Shown here piece after piece: positions 1 to 8,636 of a stretch of 64,000 bases of DNA (position 1 is its first letter; each line of letters opens with the position of its first letter). Both the position numbers and the translations under genes were made by a program. The notes beneath the pieces were generated by a model. The model saw only the letters and a list, made by a program, of their open reading frames with translations, did no database searches and was not told the DNA's origin. The stretch is from Haematospirillum jordaniae (GTDB lineage Bacteria > Pseudomonadota > Alphaproteobacteria > Rhodospirillales > Rhodospirillaceae): contig NZ_CP014525.1 in NCBI RefSeq assembly GCF_001611975.1, forward strand, positions 1,542,001-1,606,000. Direction: 5' to 3'.

Positions 1-11
1 GCGGAGGGTAT

Positions 12-1667
12 ATGACCGAAGGCAAGCTGCGTGATTTGATTATACGCTATGTCCATTCCCTTGATGCACGGCGTGTATCGATGCAGGAAGCCGTTGATCA
101 TTTTGTGTCGCTTGCCGAGACGGGTAAGGATATCCGTCTTGATCGTTGCTTTGCTGATTTCCGGCGTGATTCCCATCAGTTGGCTGGATCTGCCGGCAGT
201 ATGGGGTTTGCAGCGCTCGGGCGTGCGGCCATGGCGCTGGAAGTGATGATCAATGCACTGGTCGAGCGTCAGTCTCCACCTTCTGTACGTGATGTTCGGC
301 AAATGCGCGCTTTGTTCGAGCGCGTTGTTCTGCGTATGGAAGCAACCAATGCGGAAGACAGCACCCTTTTTGCCCTGTCTCACGACGGGGCAGAGGATGC
401 ACCATCGGGACAGCCCCGTATTATTGCCCTTGTGTCCTCTGCGCTTGGGGAGTTCACACGGTTAGCCCAAGAGCTCCAACCCTTTGGCCTAGAGCTATCC
501 CTGTGCAGTAACCGGGATTGCTTTATGGCATTGTTACAGGACAATCAGCTACGGGCTGTGTTGTTTGACAGGCATGCTACAGTATCCGGTTTTTCTGCTG
601 ATCAGGTTCGGGCCCTGTGCCCACCCTCTGTGTCCTTGGTTATTTTATCAGACAAGATAGACCTGCGGTGCCGTGTCGATGCGTGGCATAACGGTGCGGG
701 TTCTGTCATCGATATTAGCAGTGGCGGCGCCGAGGTTGTTGATGCCATCGAGCATGCCGCCGGCCCCATTGGTTATGCTGTGCCGCGTGTTCTTATTGTT
801 GATGATGACGAGGCTATCTTGGCTGTCTGCGAGCACGTGCTGTCCGAGGTTGGTATTTCGTGCGAAACATTGCCGCATGCTGAAAATATTCTGGATGTGA
901 TCAGCGTGTTCCGGCCAGATCTGTTGGTCATTGACCGGCATATGCCTGACTTCAGTGGTCTTGAGGTTGCGGCTGCTATACGCCAGCAGCCCGCTTATAC
1001 AAATTTGCCACTGATTTTCCTGACGCGGGATGACAACCTAGAATCACGCATTGATGCCATTCGTGCTGGTGGAGATGGCTATGTCACCAAGCCGGTTGAT
1101 ATGGAGTATCTGATTGCCTTGGTGCGGCAGCGTATTCTGAGATCCCGGCAGTTGCAGGGTATGATCAGTCGTGATGGTTTGACCGGTCTGCTCAATCACG
1201 CCGCTTTCTACAAGCGCTTGGAGGTCGAGATTGCACAGGCCCACCGTAGCGGGAATCCGCTTTCCGTCATGCTTCTCGATCTGGATTATTTCAAGAAAGT
1301 CAATGATACGTGGGGGCATCCAACGGGTGATGCCGTATTGCAGTCCTTGGCCCGGCTTTTGCGCCAGCGGCTACGGTCCGGTGACCTGTGTGGTCGTCTT
1401 GGCGGGGAAGAATTTGCCATTCTACTGACCGGTACCAAGGGGTCCGATGCCCTGCGTGTGGGGGGGGAGCTTCTGGATGCCTTCCGTGATATTACCCATC
1501 ACAGTGGTTCAGAAACATTCACCCTTACATTCAGTGCCGGTGTGGCGGAACTAACAGCAGGTATTGCTGCGGATCAGCTTCTTGCTTCTGCAGATCGTGC
1601 GCTTTATGCGGCCAAGCGTGGTGGCCGTGCGCAAGTATATCGTGACGTGGATATCTCTTCTGACTGA
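12..1667 (+). CDS. Hpt-REC-REC-GGDEF response regulator, diguanylate cyclase
   Basis: Predicted cytoplasmic c-di-GMP synthase controlled by phosphorelay. Residues 1-110 form an Hpt domain with phospho-acceptor His55 in HQLAGSAGSMGF. Residues about 134-235 look like a degenerate receiver lacking the usual acidic pocket. Residues about 258-375 form an intact receiver (VLIVDDDEA, phospho-acceptor Asp308 in VIDRHMP, switch Lys in YVTKPVD). Residues about 385-545 form a GGDEF domain with GGEEF at 464-468, which is the active form. RSGD lies five residues upstream of it, matching the RxxD product-inhibition site. The start has a strong GGAGG just upstream. The next gene, 21 nt past the stop, is a hybrid kinase with its own Hpt, so the two probably form one relay. 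The domain architecture is seen directly; the partnership is inferred. Confidence 0.9.
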   Translation: MTEGKLRDLIIRYVHSLDARRVSMQEAVDHFVSLAETGKDIRLDRCFADFRRDSHQLAGSAGSMGFAALGRAAMALEVMINALVERQSPPSVRDVRQMRALFERVVLRMEATNAEDSTLFALSHDGAEDAPSGQPRIIALVSSALGEFTRLAQELQPFGLELSLCSNRDCFMALLQDNQLRAVLFDRHATVSGFSADQVRALCPPSVSLVILSDKIDLRCRVDAWHNGAGSVIDISSGGAEVVDAIEHAAGPIGYAVPRVLIVDDDEAILAVCEHVLSEVGISCETLPHAENILDVISVFRPDLLVIDRHMPDFSGLEVAAAIRQQPAYTNLPLIFLTRDDNLESRIDAIRAGGDGYVTKPVDMEYLIALVRQRILRSRQLQGMISRDGLTGLLNHAAFYKRLEVEIAQAHRSGNPLSVMLLDLDYFKKVNDTWGHPTGDAVLQSLARLLRQRLRSGDLCGRLGGEEFAILLTGTKGSDALRVGGELLDAFRDITHHSGSETFTLTFSAGVAELTAGIAADQLLASADRALYAAKRGGRAQVYRDVDISSD

Positions 1668-1724
1668 CATCCTGTTCTTGCTTGTCTGGTGGTATCTGTG
1701 CTTCCTTTACGCCTTGGGGTGTAT

Positions 1725-4352
1725 ATGGGTGGGCGAGGCACTGTGTTCTGGTTTGTTGATGTGGGGGAGGGGGCATTTCCGTCGGGTAATTCGCGTCCGT
1801 TGCGGGAGCATTTGCTCCGGAGGTACTTGTCTGGCTCTATAGCTGCTCGCGTTTTGGCCAATATAGCTGCCTCCTTGGCAGTTATTGCCCTGCTGTTCGC
1901 TGTTCCTGTTGATATGGTTGGCGGGATTCTCTGGGGGGGCAGTGTTCTTGCATTTGGATTATTTGCTGTTGTCTGGAGAATATTCTGGCGTGCTCGCCTT
2001 GCCAGTATCTCATCGGCACTTCTGACTTGTGAAGTTGGCCTGTCTGTTCTGGCTGTCTTGCAAGGCTTGGCTTGGGGAAGCGGTATTGTAACGTTCGGGG
2101 GGGCTTTGCCCGGGCCTGAAGCCTTTTTGTATCTGTTGGTTCTGGTTGCTGTTGCTGCGATTACGGTGTTGAATTATGCCCCTTTGCCTGCGGCTATGTT
2201 TGGTTTTGCAAGCGGGGCCTTATTCTTTCCTGCGGCTGTACTTGCTGGCGATGATGGACCTATTTTACCGCTGATTGGGCTTGCCGGTATCGGTTACGGG
2301 ATTTTTCTCCTTGCCGGTGGATGGGCACGTTATCGCGAACTTGTCCATCAGTACTGTATCAATGCCAGCCACCGTGATGTGTCAGAGCGACTTGCCGAGC
2401 ACGAGGTTCGCCATCGTTCAGTTCTGGAGTATCTGCCTGAGTTGGTGGTGGTTCTGGATGCGGATCTGCGTATTACCTTTCATAGCGCCGCCTCGGGCGA
2501 TCTTTTTGGCTATCCTCCGGGTACCATGCAAGGGATGGATCTTCTCGCTGTTATTGCTCCGGCAGACCGGAGCCGCCTTCACTGTGCCCTGCACGGCCTT
2601 TTCCTAGATCCGGAGCAGACATTTGCAGAGTTGATCGGCGGGCTTTCCCGTGATGAGCGTTCTGTTCCCCTGTCGCTGCGTGGACGGGCTATACCGGGTG
2701 TTTCTCCGGAGCGTCGGCCACAGGAGCTGGTGATTACCCTTCGTGATGCAACCAGGCGCCTTCATGTTGAGGAGACGTTGCGACGGGCAAAACATGAGGC
2801 CGAAGCGGCAGGGAAAGCGCGGTCAGATTTTCTGGCCATGATCAGTCATGAAATTCGTACCCCGATGAGCGGGATTTTGGGCTTAGTTGATCTCTTGTCG
2901 GTCAGTGACCTGACGGAAGCACAGAGAGAGCACGTGCGTGTCTTGCAGCGTGCCTGCGATCATTTGTTGGATCTTCTGACAAGTGTCCTTGATTTTTCGC
3001 GGATCGAAGCCCGTGGCATACGGATTGAGGCCGAACCATTTGACCTGCGGCGTGTTGTGGGGGCCGTTACGGATATGTTCCGCGGGGAGGCAAAAGCCAA
3101 GGGAATACAAATGCGTGCGATTGTTGCCCCGGAATTGCCGGCAACATGGGTGGGGGACTCCCGTTGTCTGCGTCAGATTTTGGCCAATCTTGTTGGCAAT
3201 GCTGTGAAGTTTACACAGGTTGGTCATGTCGAGGTCCGTGTGCGGGGCTCTTCATCTGGAGATCATCGGGTCCTCTGCTTTGATGTTGAGGATACCGGTG
3301 TGGGTATTGCACAAGGGGCATGTGATTCCATCTTTGACCCCTTTGTTCAGGCCAATCGTGAATTGATAGGGAAGTCTGTTGGTTCCGGTCTTGGTTTGGC
3401 TATCTCTAGGCGCCTAGTTACCTTGCTTGGTGGCAAGATTTCTGTATCCAGCACTGTTGGGCAGGGATCTGTTTTCAGTTTTACGATCCCTCTCTCTATC
3501 GGGCCTCAACGTGTCAATCTTGTAAAAGATGTTCTACCAGTCCGTATGCCGCGGATTTGGGAGAGGGCGCCCGAGGCCATAAAAGTTCTGGTGGTTGATG
3601 ACTCGGACCTTAATAGACTGGTGACTTGTGAAATGTTGAACCGCCTTGGATTTTGTGTTGTCGAGGCGCGCAATGGTGCAGAATCTATCGATTGCCTTCA
3701 ATCTAGGCCAGAGGAGTATAATCTCGTTTTCATGGATATCCAGATGCCCCAGGTTAACGGGATAGAAGCTGTACGGCGTATTCGCTTTGCTGAGCAATGC
3801 GCTGGCCGTCAGCCTGTTCCTGTTGTTGCTGTTTCGGCCAGTTCCCGGGATGAGGATCGGGAAGCGGCTCTGGAGGCGGGTTGCTGTGCCTATGTTATCA
3901 AGCCCCTGCGACGCGAACAGTTGCTGGAGCTTCTTGATCGCTTCCTGTCGGGGAATAAGATTGCGGCCTGTGTTGATCTATCCATGTGCGGAGCTGTCTC
4001 GCGTCTTTCTTCCTCTGTTTCCCCATCCTTTGTAACGCTGTTGCCCGGCTTTCTGGAGGCGATGCAGGCTCATATTGCAGAGTTACGTCAGATGGTTATT
4101 CAGGGCAGAAGCGTAGATGTTGTGCGCATTTCACATGCCGCGAAAGGGAATGCCATGCTGCTTGGTTGCCCCCGTCTGGTAGAGGCATTGAGACGTCTGG
4201 AGGATCAGGGACGGATCTGGGAGAGCAAGTCGGAAGAAGGTTATGACGAGGTAGAGCAAAGCTTCATGCAGGCCCTTGTCGAGGCTGTCGAGCGTGAAGT
4301 GCTGTCCTTGGAGCACGAGTCCGGGGATCAGTTGTCTGAAGCTATTGCCTAG
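1725..4352 (+). CDS. Membrane hybrid histidine kinase (PAS-HisKA-HATPase-REC-Hpt)
   Basis: Integral-membrane sensor kinase of a multistep phosphorelay. Using the ATG at 1725 (GGGG six bases upstream), about six hydrophobic helices fill residues 30-210. A PAS domain follows at about 225-345. HisKA has phospho-His375 in MISHEIRTPMSG, and HATPase_c shows N (NLVGNAVKFT), G1 (DTGVGI) and G2 (GSGLGL) boxes. The receiver has VLVVDDSDLN and phospho-Asp671 in FMDIQMP. A C-terminal Hpt carries His804 in SHAAKGNAMLLG. A GTG at 1689 would add 12 residues, so the start is uncertain. It is very close to the upstream diguanylate cyclase and probably co-transcribed with it. The sensed signal cannot be read from sequence. 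Confidence 0.88.
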   Translation: MGGRGTVFWFVDVGEGAFPSGNSRPLREHLLRRYLSGSIAARVLANIAASLAVIALLFAVPVDMVGGILWGGSVLAFGLFAVVWRIFWRARLASISSALLTCEVGLSVLAVLQGLAWGSGIVTFGGALPGPEAFLYLLVLVAVAAITVLNYAPLPAAMFGFASGALFFPAAVLAGDDGPILPLIGLAGIGYGIFLLAGGWARYRELVHQYCINASHRDVSERLAEHEVRHRSVLEYLPELVVVLDADLRITFHSAASGDLFGYPPGTMQGMDLLAVIAPADRSRLHCALHGLFLDPEQTFAELIGGLSRDERSVPLSLRGRAIPGVSPERRPQELVITLRDATRRLHVEETLRRAKHEAEAAGKARSDFLAMISHEIRTPMSGILGLVDLLSVSDLTEAQREHVRVLQRACDHLLDLLTSVLDFSRIEARGIRIEAEPFDLRRVVGAVTDMFRGEAKAKGIQMRAIVAPELPATWVGDSRCLRQILANLVGNAVKFTQVGHVEVRVRGSSSGDHRVLCFDVEDTGVGIAQGACDSIFDPFVQANRELIGKSVGSGLGLAISRRLVTLLGGKISVSSTVGQGSVFSFTIPLSIGPQRVNLVKDVLPVRMPRIWERAPEAIKVLVVDDSDLNRLVTCEMLNRLGFCVVEARNGAESIDCLQSRPEEYNLVFMDIQMPQVNGIEAVRRIRFAEQCAGRQPVPVVAVSASSRDEDREAALEAGCCAYVIKPLRREQLLELLDRFLSGNKIAACVDLSMCGAVSRLSSSVSPSFVTLLPGFLEAMQAHIAELRQMVIQGRSVDVVRISHAAKGNAMLLGCPRLVEALRRLEDQGRIWESKSEEGYDEVEQSFMQALVEAVEREVLSLEHESGDQLSEAIA

Positions 4353-4385
4353 ACGAACACCTGCAATCTCCTGAGAAAAGAGGTT

Positions 4386-4913
4386 CTATCGGCTGGCGTA
4401 TGTGAATCCACCTTCTCCAAAAGCGAGGAAGGAGTCGACATCCAAGACGATAAGCAACTCTCCTTCCAGCCGCACAACGCCGGCTGAGATGCCGCGCCAG
4501 CGTGGATCTAGCGTAGATGGATTCTGCTCTACACCACGCGTTGGCAGCGTCAGAACATTCCCCACACTATCGACCCTGAGGCTGTATAGTTCTTGCCCTA
4601 GCTCCACTGTGACGCACATGACGTGTCCCTGCGTCTCGGATTCAGCTTGTTTGGGCAGGCCCAAACGGGTGCGCACATCTATAACGGTTACAATGCGGCC
4701 ACGCAGGTTGATGGAGCCCGCGACTTCGGGGGGTGCGAGCGGGATGCGGGCAATCTTTTCGGGGACCAGAATGTCCTGGACGCGTTCTACCGGGATCCCA
4801 AACAGCTGGCGTTCGACGTAGACAGTTACAAAAACCTGCTCGTCGCGACCAGCGGCGGTACGCCCTCCTGTTGAAGGTACGATATGCCCTTGGCTGGGGG
4901 TCAAGTCACCCAT
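4386..4913 (-). CDS. cheW: CheW-like chemotaxis coupling protein
   Basis: Cytoplasmic adaptor of the CheW family, linking chemoreceptors to the CheA kinase. The 175 residues hold one CheW domain (QVFVTVYVERQLFGIPVERVQDIL, then the conserved NLRGRIVTVIDVR strand, then VDSVGNVL), preceded by about 25 polar residues. The open frame extends further upstream, but ATG 4913 has a good GGAGAG nine bases before it and is taken as the start. It converges with the hybrid kinase gene, leaving 33 nt between the stops. No CheA, CheR or receptor gene is in the window, so it may serve a chemotaxis cluster elsewhere. Single-domain CheW-like proteins also couple to non-motility kinases. Confidence 0.88.
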   Translation of the reverse strand: MGDLTPSQGHIVPSTGGRTAAGRDEQVFVTVYVERQLFGIPVERVQDILVPEKIARIPLAPPEVAGSINLRGRIVTVIDVRTRLGLPKQAESETQGHVMCVTVELGQELYSLRVDSVGNVLTLPTRGVEQNPSTLDPRWRGISAGVVRLEGELLIVLDVDSFLAFGEGGFTYASR

Positions 4914-5319
4914 GTTTTCACACTCTCCAGTGATCCCCTGTTGTGCACGATAATGAACGCAATGAACTGCTTGTGCCAGCTCTTTTGCCAGAGTGATGTT
5001 GGCCTGTGACGGGATGGACACGAACAGGAAGGACCAAAAGCGGGCAGGCAAAAAAACCTTGGTATACAAGGTGGAGTTTGGCTGTCTCGGCAGTTGTTGT
5101 CTGCATCGCTATTTGACTGTTCAGACAAGTTTACACCTGTGTCTCGGTGGGTGGATAGTTTTCTTATGGTTTTTTGGGATCAGTCTATCAACCCATGATT
5201 TTTGCACTTTTCTCTGCGTGGTACGGCGTATGCCGGGAATCTAATTTAATTGCACACAAACAGCGCCATGCTACCGTGATGACCCGGGGTGGTAGATCAA
5301 GCAAGTGGCCGTGGGTAAT
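4914..5319. other. Intergenic stretch without recognised gene
   Basis: These 406 nt lie between cheW and a small minus-strand ORF. No open frame here has family resemblance or a convincing ribosome binding site. The stretch is locally AT-rich around 5150-5250. A weak inverted repeat CTACC...GGTAG lies near 5270-5295. It probably carries the cheW promoter, but no clear -35/-10 pair was identified. Confidence 0.4.
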
Positions 5320-5547
5320 TTAGTTACGCATGTCGGGTTGTTTTTGCATGACATCTTCAGCTGCGCTGATAGCTGAATGGATAGAGCTGGCAAGTTCTGG
5401 GCTCAGGGCTTCAGCCTCGTGAAGCAAGTATGTCAAGCAGGCGTGAATGCCGCGAATGGCGGTCACGCGACCCGCCGGGGAGCAGGGATCCGGATCCAAG
5501 CCTTCTGTGCATGTATCATGGTACGTTCCATAAATATCAAACGGCAT
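5320..5547 (-). CDS. Small hypothetical protein (75 aa)
   Basis: A 75-residue acidic, helix-rich protein. The second half (AIRGIHACLTYLLHEAEAL, then ELASSIHSAISAAEDVM) reads as two amphipathic helices typical of a real small cytoplasmic protein, not of a shadow frame. No family is recognised. The ATG at 5547 lacks a clear Shine-Dalgarno, and an internal start is possible. Nothing overlaps it on the other strand that looks like a real gene. It lies alone between cheW and the Lrp-type regulator, all on the minus strand. Confidence 0.5.
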   Translation of the reverse strand: MPFDIYGTYHDTCTEGLDPDPCSPAGRVTAIRGIHACLTYLLHEAEALSPELASSIHSAISAAEDVMQKQPDMRN

Positions 5548-5699
5548 GGCAAAGATTATCCGAAGCAGTTACTACCGTTCCCGTATTTTACCTTTTATTG
5601 CTCAGTATTCAATTCTATTTATATGCGCAAATGAGAGCATACAATGCAGGCTTTATTCTGGTTTTATGACGGTGTTTTGCTGTTCATTTTCTTTCGTTC

Positions 5700-6134
5700 T
5701 TATAATTTGTGTGGTGTGAGAAGTATTATGGTCTCTGTGATTTCCACGCCCTTGAGCTTTCTGATATATGACAGGGCATTGTCCAGTTCTGACAAGGATT
5801 GCGCCTGCATTTCCATAACGATGTCCCAACGTCCATTGGACGTGTAGATGGTTTTTGCTTCGGGGATTTCACGCAGGGCCCGCAGGGTGTTCTCGCTGGT
5901 GCGTGCCTGTTCGTGGATTAGCGTAATGGCGCGCACTCCTTCGGTGGGTCCAGTCACTTCAGAGCGGGTTCGCACTGTGAAACCAAGAATTTCTCCGTCT
6001 GTTTGAAGGCGATCCAAGCGGTTCTGGACAGTGCCGCGTGACACGCCAAGAATACCCGCCAAGGAGGCAACCGGTAGCCGCGCGTTATCACGCAGCAGTG
6101 CCAGAAGGCGTCGATCCAAATCATCAAGAGCCAT
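5700..6134 (-). CDS. Lrp/AsnC-family transcriptional regulator
   Basis: A 144-residue feast/famine regulator. The N-terminal winged helix-turn-helix is clear (DLDRRLLALLRDNARLPVAS, then LGVSRGTVQNRLDRLQTDG). It is followed by the RAM/AsnC ligand-binding domain (ITLIHEQ, then GRWDIVMEMQAQSL near residues 100-115). These proteins form octameric discs and often bind amino acids. The length is normal for the family and shorter than E. coli Lrp. The target is unknown. The divergent neighbour is a flavoprotein gene 168 bp away, which could be under its control. The start ATG 6134 has a GGTGGA-type site nearby. Confidence 0.88.
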   Translation of the reverse strand: MALDDLDRRLLALLRDNARLPVASLAGILGVSRGTVQNRLDRLQTDGEILGFTVRTRSEVTGPTEGVRAITLIHEQARTSENTLRALREIPEAKTIYTSNGRWDIVMEMQAQSLSELDNALSYIRKLKGVEITETIILLTPHKL

Positions 6135-6302
6135 AGTCCACCAAGAAACCTATTGTCCAGTTTTGTTCCCATGATGCACGCCCGGCCCATTTGGGCAAGC
6201 GCCATGATCGGGTCATGCTCGGGTTCATGGTGCGTGAATGGGCCTTGGCTTTCAGGTTTTGACACTGCTATGGTCCGCGCCTGATCAGGCTGGAAAGACG
6301 TA

Positions 6303-7544
6303 ATGTGTACATCTGTGAAGACCGTGAATGTGGCTATCATCGGGGCAGGACCGGCTGGCTTGATCGCCGCACAGAAGATTTCGTCTGTTTTTCCGGATGT
6401 GCATGTCTTCGATGCCATGCCTTCCCCCGGGCGCAAGTTTTTGTTGGCGGGGCGAGGGGGGCTTAACCTGACGCATTCCGAGCCTGAGGATCTTTTCCTA
6501 GGTCGTTATGGGGAGCAAAGGTCCTGGCTGGAACCTATGATCAGGGCTTTTGGTCCAGAAGACGTTCAGCGTTGGGCTGCCGATCTCGGGATTGCAACAT
6601 TTGTGGGTACATCGGGACGTGTCTTTCCCGTTGACTTCAAGGCGGCCCCTTTAATGCGTTCCTGGCTCAGGCAGCTTCGCAGCCAAGGTGTTGTCATTCA
6701 CACCCGTTATCGTTGGATCGGGCGTCCTTCGTCCGGAGACTGGGTGTTTGAAAGTCCGGAAGGGCGTGTATCTGTCCGTGCGCGTGCTGTGTTGTTGGCA
6801 ATGGGTGGTGCCAGTTGGCCACGGCTTGGATCTGACGGTGCCTGGGTTGATATTCTGTCCTCTGCGGGTCTTTCCGTTGCCACGCTGCGTCCTGCCAATT
6901 GCGGCTTTGAGAGGGCTTGGTCCGATCATTTTATGGCCCGCTGGGAAGGAGAACCTCTCAAGGCTGTAGCATTGTCTTTTGAAGGTATTTCCCGGAAGGG
7001 CGAAATGGTTGTCAGCCGCAGCGGGGTAGAGGGTGGCCTTGTCTATGCCTTTGCAGCCGCTTTACGGGATGCCGTAGAAAGAGATGGCCAGGCTGTGCCC
7101 TGTCTGGATTTGTTGCCTGACCGTGGCTATGAGCAGGTGGTGCGAAGTCTCTCATCACCCCGTGGTCGTCAGTCTTGGTCAACATTTCTTAGAAGAACTG
7201 TTGGGTTGGGGGGCGTCAAGGCCGCGTTGCTGCGCGAGTGTGCCGATCCCTCTACATTGTCCCGTCCTGATGATCTGGCCCGGTTCCTCAAGGCGTTGCC
7301 TGTGTCGCTGTCAGCCCCCCGCCCCATAGCAGAGGCCATCAGTTCGGCGGGGGGAGTGGTGCGGGCAGAACTGGACTCCTCGCTGATGCTGTCATCTTGG
7401 CCGGGCGTTTTTTGTGCCGGAGAGATGCTGGACTGGGAAGCACCGACCGGAGGATATTTGCTGACAGCTTGCCTAGCAACAGGTGTGCACGCGGCTTCCG
7501 GTCTTGTGTCATGGTTACAGGAGCACAGTCGCTGTGAAAATTAG
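6303..7544 (+). CDS. YhiN/HI0933-type flavoprotein (TIGR03862-like)
   Basis: Predicted FAD-dependent oxidoreductase of the HI0933/YhiN family, probably the TIGR03862 branch. The N-terminal dinucleotide-binding motif is GAGPAGL (residues about 13-19). The family signature GRKFLLAGRGGLNLTH follows, then a second FAD contact (AMGGASWP), and a C-terminal FCAGEMLDWEAPTGGYLL motif. The length of 413 residues fits. The physiological reaction of this family is unknown. The start ATG 6303 has GGAAAG upstream. The gene runs convergently into glpR, whose stop overlaps its last 4 nt. Confidence 0.88.
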   Translation: MCTSVKTVNVAIIGAGPAGLIAAQKISSVFPDVHVFDAMPSPGRKFLLAGRGGLNLTHSEPEDLFLGRYGEQRSWLEPMIRAFGPEDVQRWAADLGIATFVGTSGRVFPVDFKAAPLMRSWLRQLRSQGVVIHTRYRWIGRPSSGDWVFESPEGRVSVRARAVLLAMGGASWPRLGSDGAWVDILSSAGLSVATLRPANCGFERAWSDHFMARWEGEPLKAVALSFEGISRKGEMVVSRSGVEGGLVYAFAAALRDAVERDGQAVPCLDLLPDRGYEQVVRSLSSPRGRQSWSTFLRRTVGLGGVKAALLRECADPSTLSRPDDLARFLKALPVSLSAPRPIAEAISSAGGVVRAELDSSLMLSSWPGVFCAGEMLDWEAPTGGYLLTACLATGVHAASGLVSWLQEHSRCEN

Positions 7545-8335
7545 TCTTGCAGGACACTGATTCGGGTTATGGCATTTGCGGTGCAGAAGACCTTGACACC
7601 CCCCTGCGTACAGACCTGAGAAAGGCGAGGGGAAGTCACCTCATCTGTAAACAAGGCTGAAACTTGGCTTATATGGGCGATCCGTACAGGTGCTGATCGT
7701 GACAGCTTTGTGCGGTCTGCGACCAGAAACACCTGACGTGCATTCTCAATAATAGCTTGGGCGACGCGCACTTCCCGATAGTCGTAATCCAGAAGAGCAC
7801 CATCCTCGTCCATGGCAGATGCCCCGATAACAGCGTAGTCAACCTTGAACTTTTTGACGAACTCGGCGGTGGCTTCCCCGACCAAGCCACCGTCAGAGCG
7901 GCGAAGCAGGCCACCGGCGACAATGATCTCACATGATGGGTTCTGGGTCAGTGTATTGGCAACATTAAGGTTATTGGTAATGACAAGCAGATTCCTGTGG
8001 CCCAGAAGGGCACGGGCAACAGCTTCTGTCGTTGTGCCAATATTCATGAACAGGGATGCGTTATGCGGTATTTCCGATGCACACAGTCGCCCGATTTCGT
8101 TCTTTTCGTCGGCAGCGATGACACGGCGTGTTTCGTAGCCGACATTTTCGATCCCTGAGGCCAGCACCGCACCACCATGGACCCGGGCTAGCATGCCACG
8201 TTCACACAGCTCGTTCAGATCCCTGCGGATAGTTTGCGGTGTGACTTGGAAGCGGGACGCAAGGTCATCAACCAAGACCCTTCCGGATTCACGAGCCGCA
8301 TCCATGATTTCCTGCTGCCGGAAAGACAGGATCAT
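7541..8335 (-). CDS. glpR: DeoR-family repressor, probable GlpR
   Basis: A 264-residue DeoR-family repressor. The N-terminal helix-turn-helix carries the family signature (VDDLASRFQVTPQTIRRDL, then ARVHGGAV). The C-terminal DeoRC sugar-phosphate sensor domain follows (NIGTTTEAVARAL, then NNLNVANTL, VIGASAMDEDGALLDYD). It is divergent from glpD, with 301 bp between the starts. That arrangement, together with the GlpR-like fold, supports control by glycerol 3-phosphate. The start ATG 8335 has AAGGA seven bases upstream. An internal ATG codon at position 2 is absent, so the start is fairly secure. Confidence 0.85.
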   Translation of the reverse strand: MILSFRQQEIMDAARESGRVLVDDLASRFQVTPQTIRRDLNELCERGMLARVHGGAVLASGIENVGYETRRVIAADEKNEIGRLCASEIPHNASLFMNIGTTTEAVARALLGHRNLLVITNNLNVANTLTQNPSCEIIVAGGLLRRSDGGLVGEATAEFVKKFKVDYAVIGASAMDEDGALLDYDYREVRVAQAIIENARQVFLVADRTKLSRSAPVRIAHISQVSALFTDEVTSPRLSQVCTQGGVKVFCTANAITRISVLQD

Positions 8336-8373
8336 CGTGTGTCCTTTTCATGCAAGATATGAGCGAGGAAGCA

Positions 8374-8569
8374 TAAGGATCATCTTTTCCCGGTCAAGGT
8401 GTAAAAACACGATAAAGATGTCTGGTTTCTACTCCTTGTTTTCGGCTTGTTGTTTTAAAAGTTAAGAGGGAATTGTCGGTATATAGATCTATGGTAGATG
8501 CGCTGATGCAGTTCTGTAAATGTCTTGAACCTCTTTATCTTTATATGAAAATTGATCATCCTTAAGGAT
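8374..8569. promoter_or_regulatory. Divergent glpR-glpD control region with shared operator-like motif
   Basis: The motif GATSATCCTTA occurs twice in opposite orientation: minus strand at 8374-8384 (close to the glpR start) and plus strand at 8554-8564 (about 75 bp before glpD). The second copy extends into the perfect palindrome ATCCTTAAGGAT at 8558-8569. Two matching sites flanking a divergent regulator/target pair is the layout expected for an autoregulated repressor. The motif does not match the E. coli GlpR operator, so its assignment to GlpR is inference. Confidence 0.45.
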
Positions 8570-8636
8570 AGGGATGTAGAAAATTTGTTCAGTATTTTCT
8601 GTTCTGCAGGACAGGGAACGGCGTAAGAGGTGTGCA

